The notes below the pieces were generated by a model that did not search any database, had not been told where the DNA came from, and saw nothing but the letters and a program-made list of their open reading frames with translations. This document shows, piece after piece, positions 17,623 through 26,525 of a stretch of 51,121 nucleotides of DNA. Numbering within the stretch: the first letter of the stretch is position 1; each line of letters opens with the position of its first letter. The position numbers and the translations under genes are program-made. This DNA comes from Dysgonomonas sp. 511 (GTDB lineage: Bacteria > Bacteroidota > Bacteroidia > Bacteroidales > Dysgonomonadaceae), in assembly GCF_010501105.1 (NCBI RefSeq), contig NZ_QVMQ01000003.1:123657-174777 (forward strand). The letters run 5' to 3'.

Positions 17623-19758
17623 TTAGAAACTTGACTCTCCTACAGGTATTCTCAATCTTTCTCTGTCTTCTTCCTCTTTTATTATAACAGGCAAAGGCAT
17701 TTCATAGAAACAAATATGAAGCCCTATCATGCGAGTCATAATAATATCATCGTGGTGTCCATCTTTGGCACCGAACGATCCGTTTTGCTTTTGTTCATAT
17801 ACTCTGGCTTCGTCTAAGGCATCTTCCGAACGCTCTATATAAGACTCTTCACGTAATACAGCCACATAAGTAGCACGTATCATCGGCTTAGTGCTCTTAT
17901 TGGTATTAAAGCCATATTTGGCAGGAACACCCTCTTTTATCTTGTCGGCAGGAGTACGGCTATACAATTCATCGTAATATTCAGCAAGGATATTGAATAT
18001 AGTTTCTGCATCATCTTCCTTCGATTCAGAGTCGTAAGTATTGCTTTCAACTACTAACAGGGCATTATTGTAATATTTGGCTATCTGTGCTGCAATCCAG
18101 ATAGTAATATCCTTATCTATCCTACCTTTCCATTGTGCTACTATCTCTGGCTTGTCTCCGTATATCATGCCGAAACGGTCTATAACGGTAATGACACCCC
18201 AGTCGGCACCTTCCGATATTCCTTTCTGCGGATCGAAAACAACCAGGTATCTGTCCGATACCTTTTGTGTAGTATCTGGAAAATCCCAGATACACAGTTT
18301 ATCCCTACTCTTGCGTTGTCTAAGTTTAGGATCACTACTCTTCATTGCCCCAGTAGCTTCCTTATCTTCTGCAAAACGGATATTAGAAAGAATAGTTTTC
18401 AAGTCTCTGTCTTTCATTTTAAACATAGTAGGACTTGCATCTGCGACAAGTTCCCCGACAGCAACAGGCGGTTTGCATTTGCTTCGCATTCTCTCTATAT
18501 GTTTCGCCCTGAATGCAGGTAACCCGGAATCCTGGAATGCTTCTATATCATCACTAGGGAACTCTTGCATCATAAGTTCGTCCGTGTCCATTTCCGCATT
18601 TTTACCACGGTACCAGTTTAGATTTTCAAGAGTACATTCTTCGTGATTGGCAAACAGGTCTAGTTCTCGTTCCGTCAATGACAGTATAAAATCGACTATG
18701 TCTCCTTCTACTTTTTTGCCAGACTCATTATTATAGGATCCGTTTATAGGCTCTGTATATCTGTCATCATAATACCAGGGTAAGAAAATCGGCTCGAATG
18801 CTGTTTCTTCTTTTTTTGCTTTCAGCCATTGTGAGTGAAAATAATCTCCTACACCATTGGCTGTACTCTCATAGACAATCATAGTAAGAGGAACACGTTT
18901 GATAGGGCTTATTATACTACCGATAAGTTGTGAAGTCCCTTTTTTGGTAGTATTCGGATAGAAGGCTATTTCCGATAAGTGTGCTAATTTAGGGTTTTGG
19001 CTTCGGACAGACTCCGGTGCTTCGGCCGACCCAACAGTAATACGGCATCCTGTTTGATGAACTATTTTTATATTCTGGGTATTATTGAATGGTCCTATTG
19101 TATATTTTTCTCCGCTTATAGGTGGCATATTCTGGATAACCTTATCAAACATAGCGCGTATAGTATTGGCACTATCTTTTACGTGGGCAGCAATAACGCT
19201 ATGCCAGTTCTTTTTATGTACTATCTGAATCCACGCCATATACAACTGCGTAACAGTTGATAGCCCCATTTGTCGGGCTTTGAGAATAATTATGCGTATC
19301 GGCACTCCGGACAACCTCATTGCTTCCAGTTTAGCAAGAAACCTTCTTTGTGCTCTTTTTAGCCGGAAGGGTATATCTTCTGCCGTATCTCCGTCCTCTA
19401 TGGTCTGATAGGCTACGGCAAAATACTCGAAGTCGTATTTTATGCGCACCTCGCAAAAAGTAGTCCAGAATGCGAAATATGTTTTTATATTTAGCTCTAT
19501 CCCTGTTTCTTCAAAGAGTTTAGCAACCGAACCGTATTTTTTCAGTTGCCTGCAAATCTTTGTTTTCATCATTTTTTCAGGAAGATAGAAAATACATATC
19601 TCTGTGTCTATATTAGATGTTAAGAAACAGGGTGCATCTGCTACTTTCAGGCACACCCTTTTCCCAACACACCCCTCTCCTGTAATAGGGTCATAAGGCT
19701 TATCTATTTCCTTATGCTTATGTGTATTCCTTTTTATTATATCATTTACATCAAGCAA
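17623..19758 (-). CDS. Terminase large subunit (DNA packaging ATPase/nuclease)
   Basis: 711 aa. Pumps phage DNA into the prohead and cuts it. The ATPase half has Walker A KARQMGLST (160-168) and the Walker B-like strand LAHLSEIAF (258-266), with Glu263 as the likely catalytic acid. The usual Asp before it is Ser, as in some terminases of this type. The coupling motif follows at YESTANG (296-302). The RNase H-like nuclease half has LVVFDPQKG (Asp509), VVESNT (Glu571) and GHHDDI (Asp670/Asp671). Lengths and spacing are complete. The putative small subunit lies about 26 kb away at 45,890, in a different operon. Confidence 0.93.
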   Translation of the reverse strand: MLDVNDIIKRNTHKHKEIDKPYDPITGEGCVGKRVCLKVADAPCFLTSNIDTEICIFYLPEKMMKTKICRQLKKYGSVAKLFEETGIELNIKTYFAFWTTFCEVRIKYDFEYFAVAYQTIEDGDTAEDIPFRLKRAQRRFLAKLEAMRLSGVPIRIIILKARQMGLSTVTQLYMAWIQIVHKKNWHSVIAAHVKDSANTIRAMFDKVIQNMPPISGEKYTIGPFNNTQNIKIVHQTGCRITVGSAEAPESVRSQNPKLAHLSEIAFYPNTTKKGTSQLIGSIISPIKRVPLTMIVYESTANGVGDYFHSQWLKAKKEETAFEPIFLPWYYDDRYTEPINGSYNNESGKKVEGDIVDFILSLTERELDLFANHEECTLENLNWYRGKNAEMDTDELMMQEFPSDDIEAFQDSGLPAFRAKHIERMRSKCKPPVAVGELVADASPTMFKMKDRDLKTILSNIRFAEDKEATGAMKSSDPKLRQRKSRDKLCIWDFPDTTQKVSDRYLVVFDPQKGISEGADWGVITVIDRFGMIYGDKPEIVAQWKGRIDKDITIWIAAQIAKYYNNALLVVESNTYDSESKEDDAETIFNILAEYYDELYSRTPADKIKEGVPAKYGFNTNKSTKPMIRATYVAVLREESYIERSEDALDEARVYEQKQNGSFGAKDGHHDDIIMTRMIGLHICFYEMPLPVIIKEEEDRERLRIPVGESSF

Positions 19759-19796
19759 GCTAAGGTATAATTATATGATAGTAAAAAGCCTGTTTT

Positions 19797-20075
19797 TCAC
19801 AAAAACCTCCTAAACGGCGTCTTCGGCCTTTCCTCCTTAAAAGATCCGAACAAATCCGCCCTATTTCCTGTCTTGAAGCACACGTTAAATAAATAGTCGC
19901 TCCAAACCGGTTCACGCGTGTCTACCTCCCCTTCCTCCAGTTCGATAGGAGGATTGAGGTTTACTTTGCCTACTGCGTCTATCACAATGTCGCTGTCTTC
20001 GTAGTAGTTACCTTTAAAACTGATTACATTGTCGAGGTCTTCTCTTTCTTTGCATGAGTAATATTTTGTTTCCAT
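19797..20075 (-). CDS. Hypothetical phage protein, 92 aa
   Basis: Acidic small protein with no membrane segment: METKYYSCKEREDLDNVISF, then DIVIDAVGKVNLNPPIELEE, then ending ERPKTPFRRFL. The ATG is 5 nt after the restored stop of the fibre gene, so it belongs to that operon and precedes TerL. It could be a fibre chaperone or assembly factor by position, but nothing in the sequence proves it. Confidence 0.6.
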   Translation of the reverse strand: METKYYSCKEREDLDNVISFKGNYYEDSDIVIDAVGKVNLNPPIELEEGEVDTREPVWSDYLFNVCFKTGNRADLFGSFKEERPKTPFRRFL

Positions 20076-20080
20076 AATTG

Positions 20081-21558
20081 TTAATTGATTAATTGTTCTT
20101 TTTCTTCATCGGTCAAAATGCGGTCGAATACTGCGAGTTGCAGAATGCCTTCATTGTCGAGGTCTTCGTGAATATTCCATGTGAGCAAGCATTTTCCATA
20201 TCATAGGTCAACAGGTCGGCGGTGCGGGTTACCTGCGTATTTGTCGGTGCGGGTATATATGATGTAACATCACCTTTTTCCACTTGAAATCCTGTAAATA
20301 CAAAATCTTTCGTGTCGTATTCCTTTCTTTTCTGTAATCCAACATACCCGCCCGAACCTGCGGCAGTGTACGTGGAGGGAGCTCTAAACGAAACTCGGCT
20401 ATATGGCATCCTGACTGCCGTCATCTCTCCAAAGTCGGCATCATTTATATTATATTTGCTCCGTTCCCACCTTATACCCGCAGTTAGAGTTGAACGCAAA
20501 TCAAATTCTCCACCGATATTGTCATTGTAGTCTTTAACGAAAACAGAATAATGGTAGGTAACACCATCTTCGGTATATCCATCAAACCGTCCCCACCAAA
20601 TAGCGTAAGACATTGATTCGTCAGGATATGGCATCGCTGCCGTTCTTGGAAACACATCGAAACCGTCGCCAAATGCCACAATACTTGATTTTAGAGGATT
20701 TGCATCCTGATCTATACCGGAACTGCTTAAATAGAGATTAGTCGATTCCTTTTCTATCAGTATTTTAGGTTTTGAGGAATAATAACCATAATCTAGCCGT
20801 GGCATATTGGCTTCTGTCATTACTATATTCTTCGCCTTATTAAATACGCTTGCGCCCGATGCCCTCGAAAAAGGAAAAGACACCACATCGCCCGTGCGAG
20901 GGTTCATGCCATAAATCACCCCTATGTTATATGCTCCGGGAATAAGTACCGTTTTTGCGGATTCAAGAACCAACGGCGGCAAGGTGGCGAAAGCATTGCG
21001 CAAAGTGGGTAAATCATATTGCACAGACAGTGGCGACAAGTTGACTATAAAGTGATTGAGGGCTGTAACTTCGAAGCCGAAATCTTCCATCATTTGCAGG
21101 AAGTTTTTATTTATCCATTTGTTGTTTTCGAAGATGGGAATGTCGTTTGTCTGCGGGTTGGAAATCGCAATTTCACCGCCAAAGTCTGGAATCGCCCGAT
21201 ATCCACCCGTTTGCATATCCCACCTATACATTGTGTTTGTGGATTCATCTATATATATCACGCCTGGTTTTCCTTCTTCGGGGAAATCGTCAACACTAGC
21301 ACTAGGCTTTATGCCATTATCTAAAAAAAAAAGTGCCTCGAACTTTTCGTAGATATTCTCCGGAGTGATTTCTTCGCCATCGAGGGTGATGCCGTCTGTC
21401 CATTTACCGGATAAACTCCATTCTGGTTTTCCTGCTATATAAAAACATACACCTTTTTCAGTAGGATCGTAGATTATCCTATTCTTTGCAACACCCATAT
21501 AAACCACACCATTGTTGCTTATATTTATCTGGCCCTCTGTTGTCTTTATTGTAATCAT
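20081..21558 (-). CDS. Receptor-binding/tail fibre protein, frameshifted near C-terminus
   Basis: The uninterrupted frame (20113-21558) gives 481 aa. The phage head-spike-type motif covers about residues 228-275: FPFSRASGASVFN, then TEANMPRLDYGYY, then ILIEKESTNL. A beta-sandwich-like region (about 290-440) ends in FQVEKGDVTSYIPAPTNTQ and RTADLLTY, the usual close of Bacteroidota fibre proteins. After that the frame runs into SHGIFTKTSTMKAFCNSQYS and a premature stop. The adjacent frame reads NIHEDLDNEGILQLAVFDRI, then LTDEEKEQLIN and a TAA at 20081, a typical C-terminus. One base is therefore missing around 20,170-20,185, or the site is slippery. No classic slippery heptamer is seen. Confidence 0.8.
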
Positions 21559-21998
21559 GTAAATCTGTTTTTAATTATTTTGAAACCAAACCAACCCAAA
21601 AGTATTAACAACAATATCCTGCCACACCATACCTGAAATGATTGAAAAGATGTAAGGCGGTTTACTTCTTTTTCCACATCTACGGGATAAGTCACGCGGA
21701 TAGTGTCGTTTATATAGATAGAATCCTTAACTATCTTATCTTTCCAGTAATACCTGTCTTTATACATAAATTGATATACGGTATCTCCCTTCTTATATTC
21801 GGTAAAGTATATTGAATCACGGATATACACAGAATCGCGCCCCTCCGATTTATTATATTCATTCTTTGAACTTTCAACAGGCACATAAATAGTCTTTGCC
21901 TTGCAGCCAAACAGACCAACCAGAATAATAAATATAATTATCAGCAGACATAACCATTTAGGAGGGGTTGAAAAATCGTCCTTTTTTTCTTTTCTCAT
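21555..21998 (-). CDS. Small membrane protein of the lysis cassette (spanin-like candidate)
   Basis: 147 aa. N-terminal helix about residues 15-33 (WLCLLIIIFIILVGLFGC) ends in a Cys-containing lipobox-like GLFGCKA. A hydrophilic, strand-rich middle (EGRDSVYIRDSIYFTEYKKG) follows, then a second hydrophobic helix about 120-140 (GRILLLILLGWFGFKII). Both ends are membrane-associated with an external middle region. It overlaps the endolysin stop by 4 nt and precedes the fibre gene. Position after holin and endolysin suggests a spanin, but this is inference. Confidence 0.6.
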   Translation of the reverse strand: MRKEKKDDFSTPPKWLCLLIIIFIILVGLFGCKAKTIYVPVESSKNEYNKSEGRDSVYIRDSIYFTEYKKGDTVYQFMYKDRYYWKDKIVKDSIYINDTIRVTYPVDVEKEVNRLTSFQSFQVWCGRILLLILLGWFGFKIIKNRFT

Positions 21999-22432
21999 AA
22001 CTTCAATTCAAAATGTGGATAATCCCAGCCCCAATCGCCACCCCAGACAACAGTTAATCCCAGTTCTTTCGCTTTTGCTTTTATATGGTCTGATATCAGT
22101 TTCAGGCATCTATGTGTGTCTTTGTGGTTTACCTGCACCTGTCCCTTAAAGAATGGGTATATATCAACCGCGCAACCTAAGCCGTCTTTCACGCCGTCTG
22201 CTTCATCCTGATGATTACTTAGCTTTTTCACACCGTCAACTTTGGTAACTATCGCTCCCGGTTTGGTTCTCCCCTGAGCGTATAACTCCTGTTGTCGTTT
22301 AGTTGTCCGCAATCCTTCTACTACCGTGAAATCCACAGGGCTATCCGGTATAGATGCCATTAGCAGCTCAACCAGTAACGGGTGAACACCTTCCATATTC
22401 TTAAGGCTCCGTTCTCCAAATTTATACACCAT
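21995..22432 (-). CDS. Endolysin, M15-family peptidoglycan peptidase
   Basis: 145 aa. Zn-dependent L-Ala-D-Glu or D-Ala-D-Ala type peptidase that degrades peptidoglycan at lysis. The motifs are SNHQ (His74), GCAVDIYPF (Asp90) and WDYPHFEL (Asp137, His140), which supply the zinc and catalytic residues of the VanY/M15 family. There is no signal peptide, so export depends on the holin. The start overlaps the holin gene by 11 nt; Met13 (MEGVHPLL) is an alternative start. Confidence 0.92.
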   Translation of the reverse strand: MVYKFGERSLKNMEGVHPLLVELLMASIPDSPVDFTVVEGLRTTKRQQELYAQGRTKPGAIVTKVDGVKKLSNHQDEADGVKDGLGCAVDIYPFFKGQVQVNHKDTHRCLKLISDHIKAKAKELGLTVVWGGDWGWDYPHFELKL

Positions 22433-22922
22433 CTTTCTTTTCCTCCTCTGCTTTATTCATAGCGTCTTTTACACTATCAGGTAATAATTTAATAATCTGA
22501 AAACTAACTAAGTGATATACCGCTTTTATCCATAAATGATTAGGATAGGCATTCGATAAGTTTCTTAATCCATTGCGGAAATAGTAATAAAGAGCTATCC
22601 ATGTGAGCACCTGAACGGCATATACGCTTTTTTCGTTATGCGCCATTAAATCCATTATCATTTTTAGTATATAGGTAATGCCTACAATAATAAATAGTTC
22701 TACAAGGCTATCCTTGAACTTCTTTTTCTTGAAGTTTCGCCAATTTTTTAGGCTTACATCATCGGCGCGCATTCCGGCAAGTATATTGAATGCGAACGCA
22801 GCAAATAGGGCATACATGAAAGTTATTGTACTATCAAAGTAAGCTGCTGCCATGCTAAATAGGCTTATTAATATTGTTTGCAGGCTTCCCATAAATGGCA
22901 TTTTGTCAATTATCCGTTCCAT
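22422..22922 (-). CDS. Phage holin
   Basis: 166 aa with four hydrophobic segments: about residues 10-28 (GSLQTILISLFSMAAAYF), 32-50 (TFMYALFAAFAFNILAGM), 72-92 (LVELFIIVGITYILKMIM) and 100-118 (AVQVLTWIALYYYFRNGL). The C-terminus is charged (KAEEEKKDGV). Such a protein directly upstream of an M15 endolysin, with an 11-nt overlap, is a holin that forms inner-membrane holes at lysis time. Its start overlaps the HEXXH gene upstream by 17 nt. Confidence 0.85.
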   Translation of the reverse strand: MERIIDKMPFMGSLQTILISLFSMAAAYFDSTITFMYALFAAFAFNILAGMRADDVSLKNWRNFKKKKFKDSLVELFIIVGITYILKMIMDLMAHNEKSVYAVQVLTWIALYYYFRNGLRNLSNAYPNHLWIKAVYHLVSFQIIKLLPDSVKDAMNKAEEEKKDGV

Positions 22923-23250
22923 CTTTCAAATACTTTACGAAAGCAAAAAGCTTTCTATTTTTCAAATATTCCAAATTACCATCATTCGCATATGCTTCGC
23001 GCTCGAAACTTATATTATAATACGCCTTGTTTCTGTCACGATACTGGATTATCCTTATCACCCATTCTATAATATACCATAGGTAGAAAATAAGCCAAAG
23101 CATTTCTCTTCCTTGTCTGGTATGTATGGCTTCATGGTTTTGATTTGTATCACTCAGCAGTCCTTTATCTTTACGGGCAAAGACTACACCGAACAGATTT
23201 ATTGCCTTGTATTTCTTTCCTGGCAGGTATGAATTATAAATTATTTTCAT
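22906..23250 (-). CDS. Small membrane protein with HEXXH zincin motif
   Basis: 114 aa. NHEAIHTRQ gives HEAIH (His39, Glu40, His43), a zinc-metallopeptidase motif. A membrane helix follows (LWLIFYLWYIIEWVIRII, about 51-68), then SFEREAYANDG (Glu83/Glu85), which could supply the third zinc ligand as in gluzincins. Proteins of this form occur in Bacteroidales, but I know of no tested function. It starts 1 nt into the propeller gene stop (TGATG) and overlaps the holin start, so it is tightly coupled to lysis. It may trim an envelope protein during lysis. Confidence 0.6.
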   Translation of the reverse strand: MKIIYNSYLPGKKYKAINLFGVVFARKDKGLLSDTNQNHEAIHTRQGREMLWLIFYLWYIIEWVIRIIQYRDRNKAYYNISFEREAYANDGNLEYLKNRKLFAFVKYLKDGTDN

Positions 23251-24527
23251 CAGGATATTTGTATTTTATAAGCACTTGTTTCTTCTCCACCGGCAGATGT
23301 TTCCTTCGGAATATATACGACATCCGTATCAGAACCATAAATATTTTCTTTCGAAAATTCAAACAGGGGGGCAAAGACGGTAATATAGGGTGAACCATAA
23401 TGTGCAGCTGCTAAAAAAGACCCTCTATTAGAAAAAGAAATTCCTGTCCCTGTCCCGGCTAACGCCTCCAATGCCGGCATTTTCACATATGTTGTACCAT
23501 TCCATTGATATAGGGTGATACAGGGAGAACTGCTGTGCGCCACTGCAATTTTGTTTCCGTCAGGAGAAAAAGAAATACCATTGCCTACCTGTGGTAATGC
23601 CTCCAATGCCGGCATTTTCACATATGTTGTACCACTCCATTGATATAGGGTGATACAGGGAGTACCCACATGAGTAACAGCAATTCTGTTTCCGTCAGGA
23701 GAAAAAGAAACTCCATTGCCTGTCCCGGCTAACGCCTCCAATGCCGGCATTTTCACATATGTTGTACCATTCCATTGATATAGGGTGATATAGGGAGAAC
23801 CGCTATGCGCCACTGCAATTTTGTTTCCGTCAGGAGAAAAAGAAATACCGCGACCTCTTCCCGGCAAAGCCTCCAAAGCCGGCATCTTTACATATGTTGT
23901 ACCATTCCATTGATATAGGGTGATATAGGGAGATCCTACATGAGCAACAGCAATTCTGTTACCGTCAGGAGAAAAAGAAACATCTGATCCATTATCAGGC
24001 AAAGCTTCCAAAGCCGGCATTTTCACATATGTTGTACCATTCCATTGATATAGGGTGATATAGGGAGAACCGCTGTGCGTCACTGCAATTTTGTTTCCAT
24101 CAGGAGAAAAAGATGCACTAGACCCATAGTCTGGTAACGCCTCCAATGCCGGCATTTTCACATATGTTGTACCACTCCATTGATATAGGGTGATATAGGG
24201 AGAACCCACATGAGTAACAGCAATTCTGTTACCGTCAGGAGAAAAAGAAACATCTAATCCATTATCAGGCAAAGCTTCCAAAGCCGGCATTTTAGTATAG
24301 GCTTTTACTTTTCCATATATCACATCGCCCTTATTTACATCCATACCAAATGAAATATCTATGACAGGAGCATTTACTTCTATTCCTGTATTAATAGACC
24401 TTATCTTGTCTCCATATTCTCTTAAAAGAGTCGTATCAGTGATAATTACCCCTTTTTCTCCTATGGCCGACTGTATGTCTTCGACAGAAGTTGTTAATGC
24501 CTGAAGTTTCTGTTCTGTGGTTCCCAT
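23250..24527 (-). CDS. Tail-associated protein with a seven-blade WD-like beta-propeller
   Basis: 425 aa. The N-terminal 50 residues (EQKLQALTTSVEDIQSAIGE) are the helical start usual for fibre/appendage proteins. From residue 77 to 391 there are seven repeats of exactly 45 aa: MPALEALP..., SFSPDGN(R/K)IAV(T/A)H, (S/T)P(Y/C)ITLYQW(N/S)GTTYVK. Seven units predict a closed propeller. Variation is concentrated at two loop positions per blade. The last blade and a tail (392-425) are diverged. It lies between a tail-appendage gene and the lysis cassette, with 1-nt overlaps on both sides, so a receptor- or glycan-binding appendage is likely. Confidence 0.75.
   Translation of the reverse strand: MGTTEQKLQALTTSVEDIQSAIGEKGVIITDTTLLREYGDKIRSINTGIEVNAPVIDISFGMDVNKGDVIYGKVKAYTKMPALEALPDNGLDVSFSPDGNRIAVTHVGSPYITLYQWSGTTYVKMPALEALPDYGSSASFSPDGNKIAVTHSGSPYITLYQWNGTTYVKMPALEALPDNGSDVSFSPDGNRIAVAHVGSPYITLYQWNGTTYVKMPALEALPGRGRGISFSPDGNKIAVAHSGSPYITLYQWNGTTYVKMPALEALAGTGNGVSFSPDGNRIAVTHVGTPCITLYQWSGTTYVKMPALEALPQVGNGISFSPDGNKIAVAHSSSPCITLYQWNGTTYVKMPALEALAGTGTGISFSNRGSFLAAAHYGSPYITVFAPLFEFSKENIYGSDTDVVYIPKETSAGGEETSAYKIQIS
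23355..24299 (-). repeat. Seven 135-bp tandem repeats inside the propeller gene
   Basis: Each unit encodes one propeller blade. DNA identity between units is high, with long identical tracts such as TATGTTGTACCA and GATATAGGGTGATA in every copy. Units 1, 3, 5 share GNRIAV and 2, 4, 6 share GNKIAV. This suggests growth by duplication of a two-blade (270-bp) unit. Confidence 0.9.
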
Positions 24528-25735
24528 TATATAACCTCCCTGTTTATTGCGTCAAGTACGTTATTTATATTGCCGATACTGGCTAGCTGAGTATAGAACT
24601 CTTTTTCTGTCCCTGTGTATCCATTTTCCTTTGCCTTGTCATAAGAAGTTTTATATTCAATAAAACGACCGTCTCCTGTCGAGTTGCTATCGGGACTCCA
24701 AACATATTGTTTAGATTTATCCATATCTTTCTGATTAAGAAGCCTCATATTACCCTCTCCGGGTTTACCTTCTGGCAATTTAAAATTGACCTTATAGATA
24801 GGTATTCCGGCAGGAGTTTCCCCGTCAGGCACAATCTCCACCTCTGCCGGTTGTCCATAAGGAACACTGGTTGTCGTTCCGGCTTCTATGACAGGTATTT
24901 TGGATGAATCAGAAACTTTCCAGTTATTTTCTTCTAGCCATTCAGACAAAGACTCTCCTACAAACTGCTCTGATATCCATTCACCCGAAACCAATGAATA
25001 TGTTAGTTCTTGTCCTAAGCTTCGTGATGCTTCCGGCACTGAACTTCTGGCGGTTGTTTTATCCTGATAATCATAAGTATCATTCAACTGTGATACATTG
25101 ATATGTGGAAAAATAAACTTATCTTGTTTTCTATCATCCAAATCTTTCAATGTTCCGGCATACCCGCCCGTCCTTGCCATGTCTTCCGGTATGGCAATAT
25201 CGCTTCTCTTTGTCCATCCCCTTTCATTATCTTTGACAACATAAGCATATATACCGTTTTTCGACTCGTCTGTATCACTTATTACAGAAACAAGCTGTCC
25301 GTTCAGTATAAACCTGCCATTATCAGCTATAGGGCTTTCTTTATCAGCATACATCAAATCATAGGTATCATAGGTCTTTAGAATGCCCAGATTCATAGCA
25401 CCTACGACAAACCGTTGTTTTTGCTCATTCCATACCAATATGTCACCTTCACGCATCAGGTCAGATGTCAATATTTCAAAGAATGAGTTTAAACTGTCTC
25501 CTTTTATGGGTTTCCAATTACCCCTGTCTTCTATTCCGGGATGGTATGTATAGAATGTGTTCTCATCGTGGACAAATGCAAATGTATATTTTTCATTACC
25601 ATCTGGGTATTTCTCGTACAGTTGAACCACAGTATCCACAGGAGCTTTCATATACCTGAATGCCGGTAACAGCATGAGTGCTTTCCAAAAATCAGAAGGA
25701 AGGCTGCTAATTGTATTATTTTGGCAATTATTCAT
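24527..25735 (-). CDS. Putative tail appendage / fibre-base protein
   Basis: 402 aa, no membrane segment. It contains GDILVWNEQKQRFVVGAMNL, ADNGRFILNGQLVSVISDTD and the collagen-free connector IYKVNFKLPEGKPGEGNMRL, which are typical of modular phage fibre proteins. The C-terminus EFYTQLASIGNINNVLDAIN looks like the helical end that docks the next protein. The adjacent adaptor-like gene is 3 nt upstream and the propeller gene overlaps by 1 nt. It probably links the tail to the propeller protein; no family is recognised. Confidence 0.65.
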   Translation of the reverse strand: MNNCQNNTISSLPSDFWKALMLLPAFRYMKAPVDTVVQLYEKYPDGNEKYTFAFVHDENTFYTYHPGIEDRGNWKPIKGDSLNSFFEILTSDLMREGDILVWNEQKQRFVVGAMNLGILKTYDTYDLMYADKESPIADNGRFILNGQLVSVISDTDESKNGIYAYVVKDNERGWTKRSDIAIPEDMARTGGYAGTLKDLDDRKQDKFIFPHINVSQLNDTYDYQDKTTARSSVPEASRSLGQELTYSLVSGEWISEQFVGESLSEWLEENNWKVSDSSKIPVIEAGTTTSVPYGQPAEVEIVPDGETPAGIPIYKVNFKLPEGKPGEGNMRLLNQKDMDKSKQYVWSPDSNSTGDGRFIEYKTSYDKAKENGYTGTEKEFYTQLASIGNINNVLDAINREVI

Positions 25736-25738
25736 AGA

Positions 25739-26401
25739 TCAATGTATTATCTCTGTTGCTTTATTTTCCAATACCTGCGCTATATCAGGCTTCTCAAATA
25801 TGTAAAATACTTGGCTCGCACATAAATATGCAAGCGGTACGAATAACTTATCGCTTAATCGGGGTTCATTATCCAGGGTTGGTATAAGAGGTATATACAA
25901 AGCTTCTTCTACTATATGTTTGTATCCTTTAGGTAAGGAATAATACTCAATCACATTCTTTGCTGCCAGTGTTATATTCTCCCCAATGCGTTCTTTTATA
26001 CCTTTGCTGTTAAGGACGCATACCGGTCGCACTACATTTCCCCGTGTATATTCATTTGCCTGTATTCGGGCAATAGGATCGGAACTGTCAATAAGTGTTT
26101 CTGCCGCGACCTGCCAGCCTTTCATTTTGAAAGAAGCAAGAATATAGAAATCTTCGGGCAAAACTATATAGCCTGTTCCCATCGGTACATCAGGCACTAA
26201 CTTGTGATTCGAGAAATCGTTAATTGTAAAGTATGTCTTCGGTAACATATTGACCGCTTTACGCCACGCATCCACGAAAACACTTTCTATATGCCCTTTT
26301 ACCTTAGTGGTATCCGAACCGATAAAAGCATTCGACTCGGTATCATTCCATCCGAGCTCATTCATTATTTGCATCACACGTGCTATAAATTTTGCTTTCA
26401 T
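25739..26401 (-). CDS. Putative tail adaptor protein (T7 gp11-like role)
   Basis: 220 aa, mostly helical, with FVDAWRKAVNMLPKTYFTIN and the C-terminal FVPLAYLCASQVFYIFEKPD. The size, and position between the capsid group and the fibre genes of a portal-bearing short-tailed phage, fit the helical-bundle adaptor that binds the portal. The sequence gives only weak support beyond context. It is preceded by a terminator, so it starts a new transcript or depends on read-through. Confidence 0.5.
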   Translation of the reverse strand: MKAKFIARVMQIMNELGWNDTESNAFIGSDTTKVKGHIESVFVDAWRKAVNMLPKTYFTINDFSNHKLVPDVPMGTGYIVLPEDFYILASFKMKGWQVAAETLIDSSDPIARIQANEYTRGNVVRPVCVLNSKGIKERIGENITLAAKNVIEYYSLPKGYKHIVEEALYIPLIPTLDNEPRLSDKLFVPLAYLCASQVFYIFEKPDIAQVLENKATEIIH

Positions 26402-26467
26402 CTTTTCTCTTTTTTTATGCGTCAGCCAATTGGCACATTTTCATATTGGCTTATTTGCTCATTAAAT

Positions 26468-26504
26468 AAAGGCTGCTAGCATTCTAGCACTAACAGCCTT
26501 TTTA
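26468..26504 (-). terminator. Terminator between capsid and tail operons
   Basis: AAAGGCTG pairs with CAGCCTTT, with an inner GCTAG/CTAGC stem around CATT. It is T-rich on both sides. It separates the 178-aa gene from the adaptor-like gene. Confidence 0.65.
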
Positions 26505-26525
26505 TAATATTCTTCTCAGAGTTGA

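Noticed and set aside
26425..26434. Palindrome GCCAATTGGC before the adaptor-like gene
   Set aside because: Only 10 bp, no nearby -7 box match, and palindromes of this size are expected by chance in this length of sequence.
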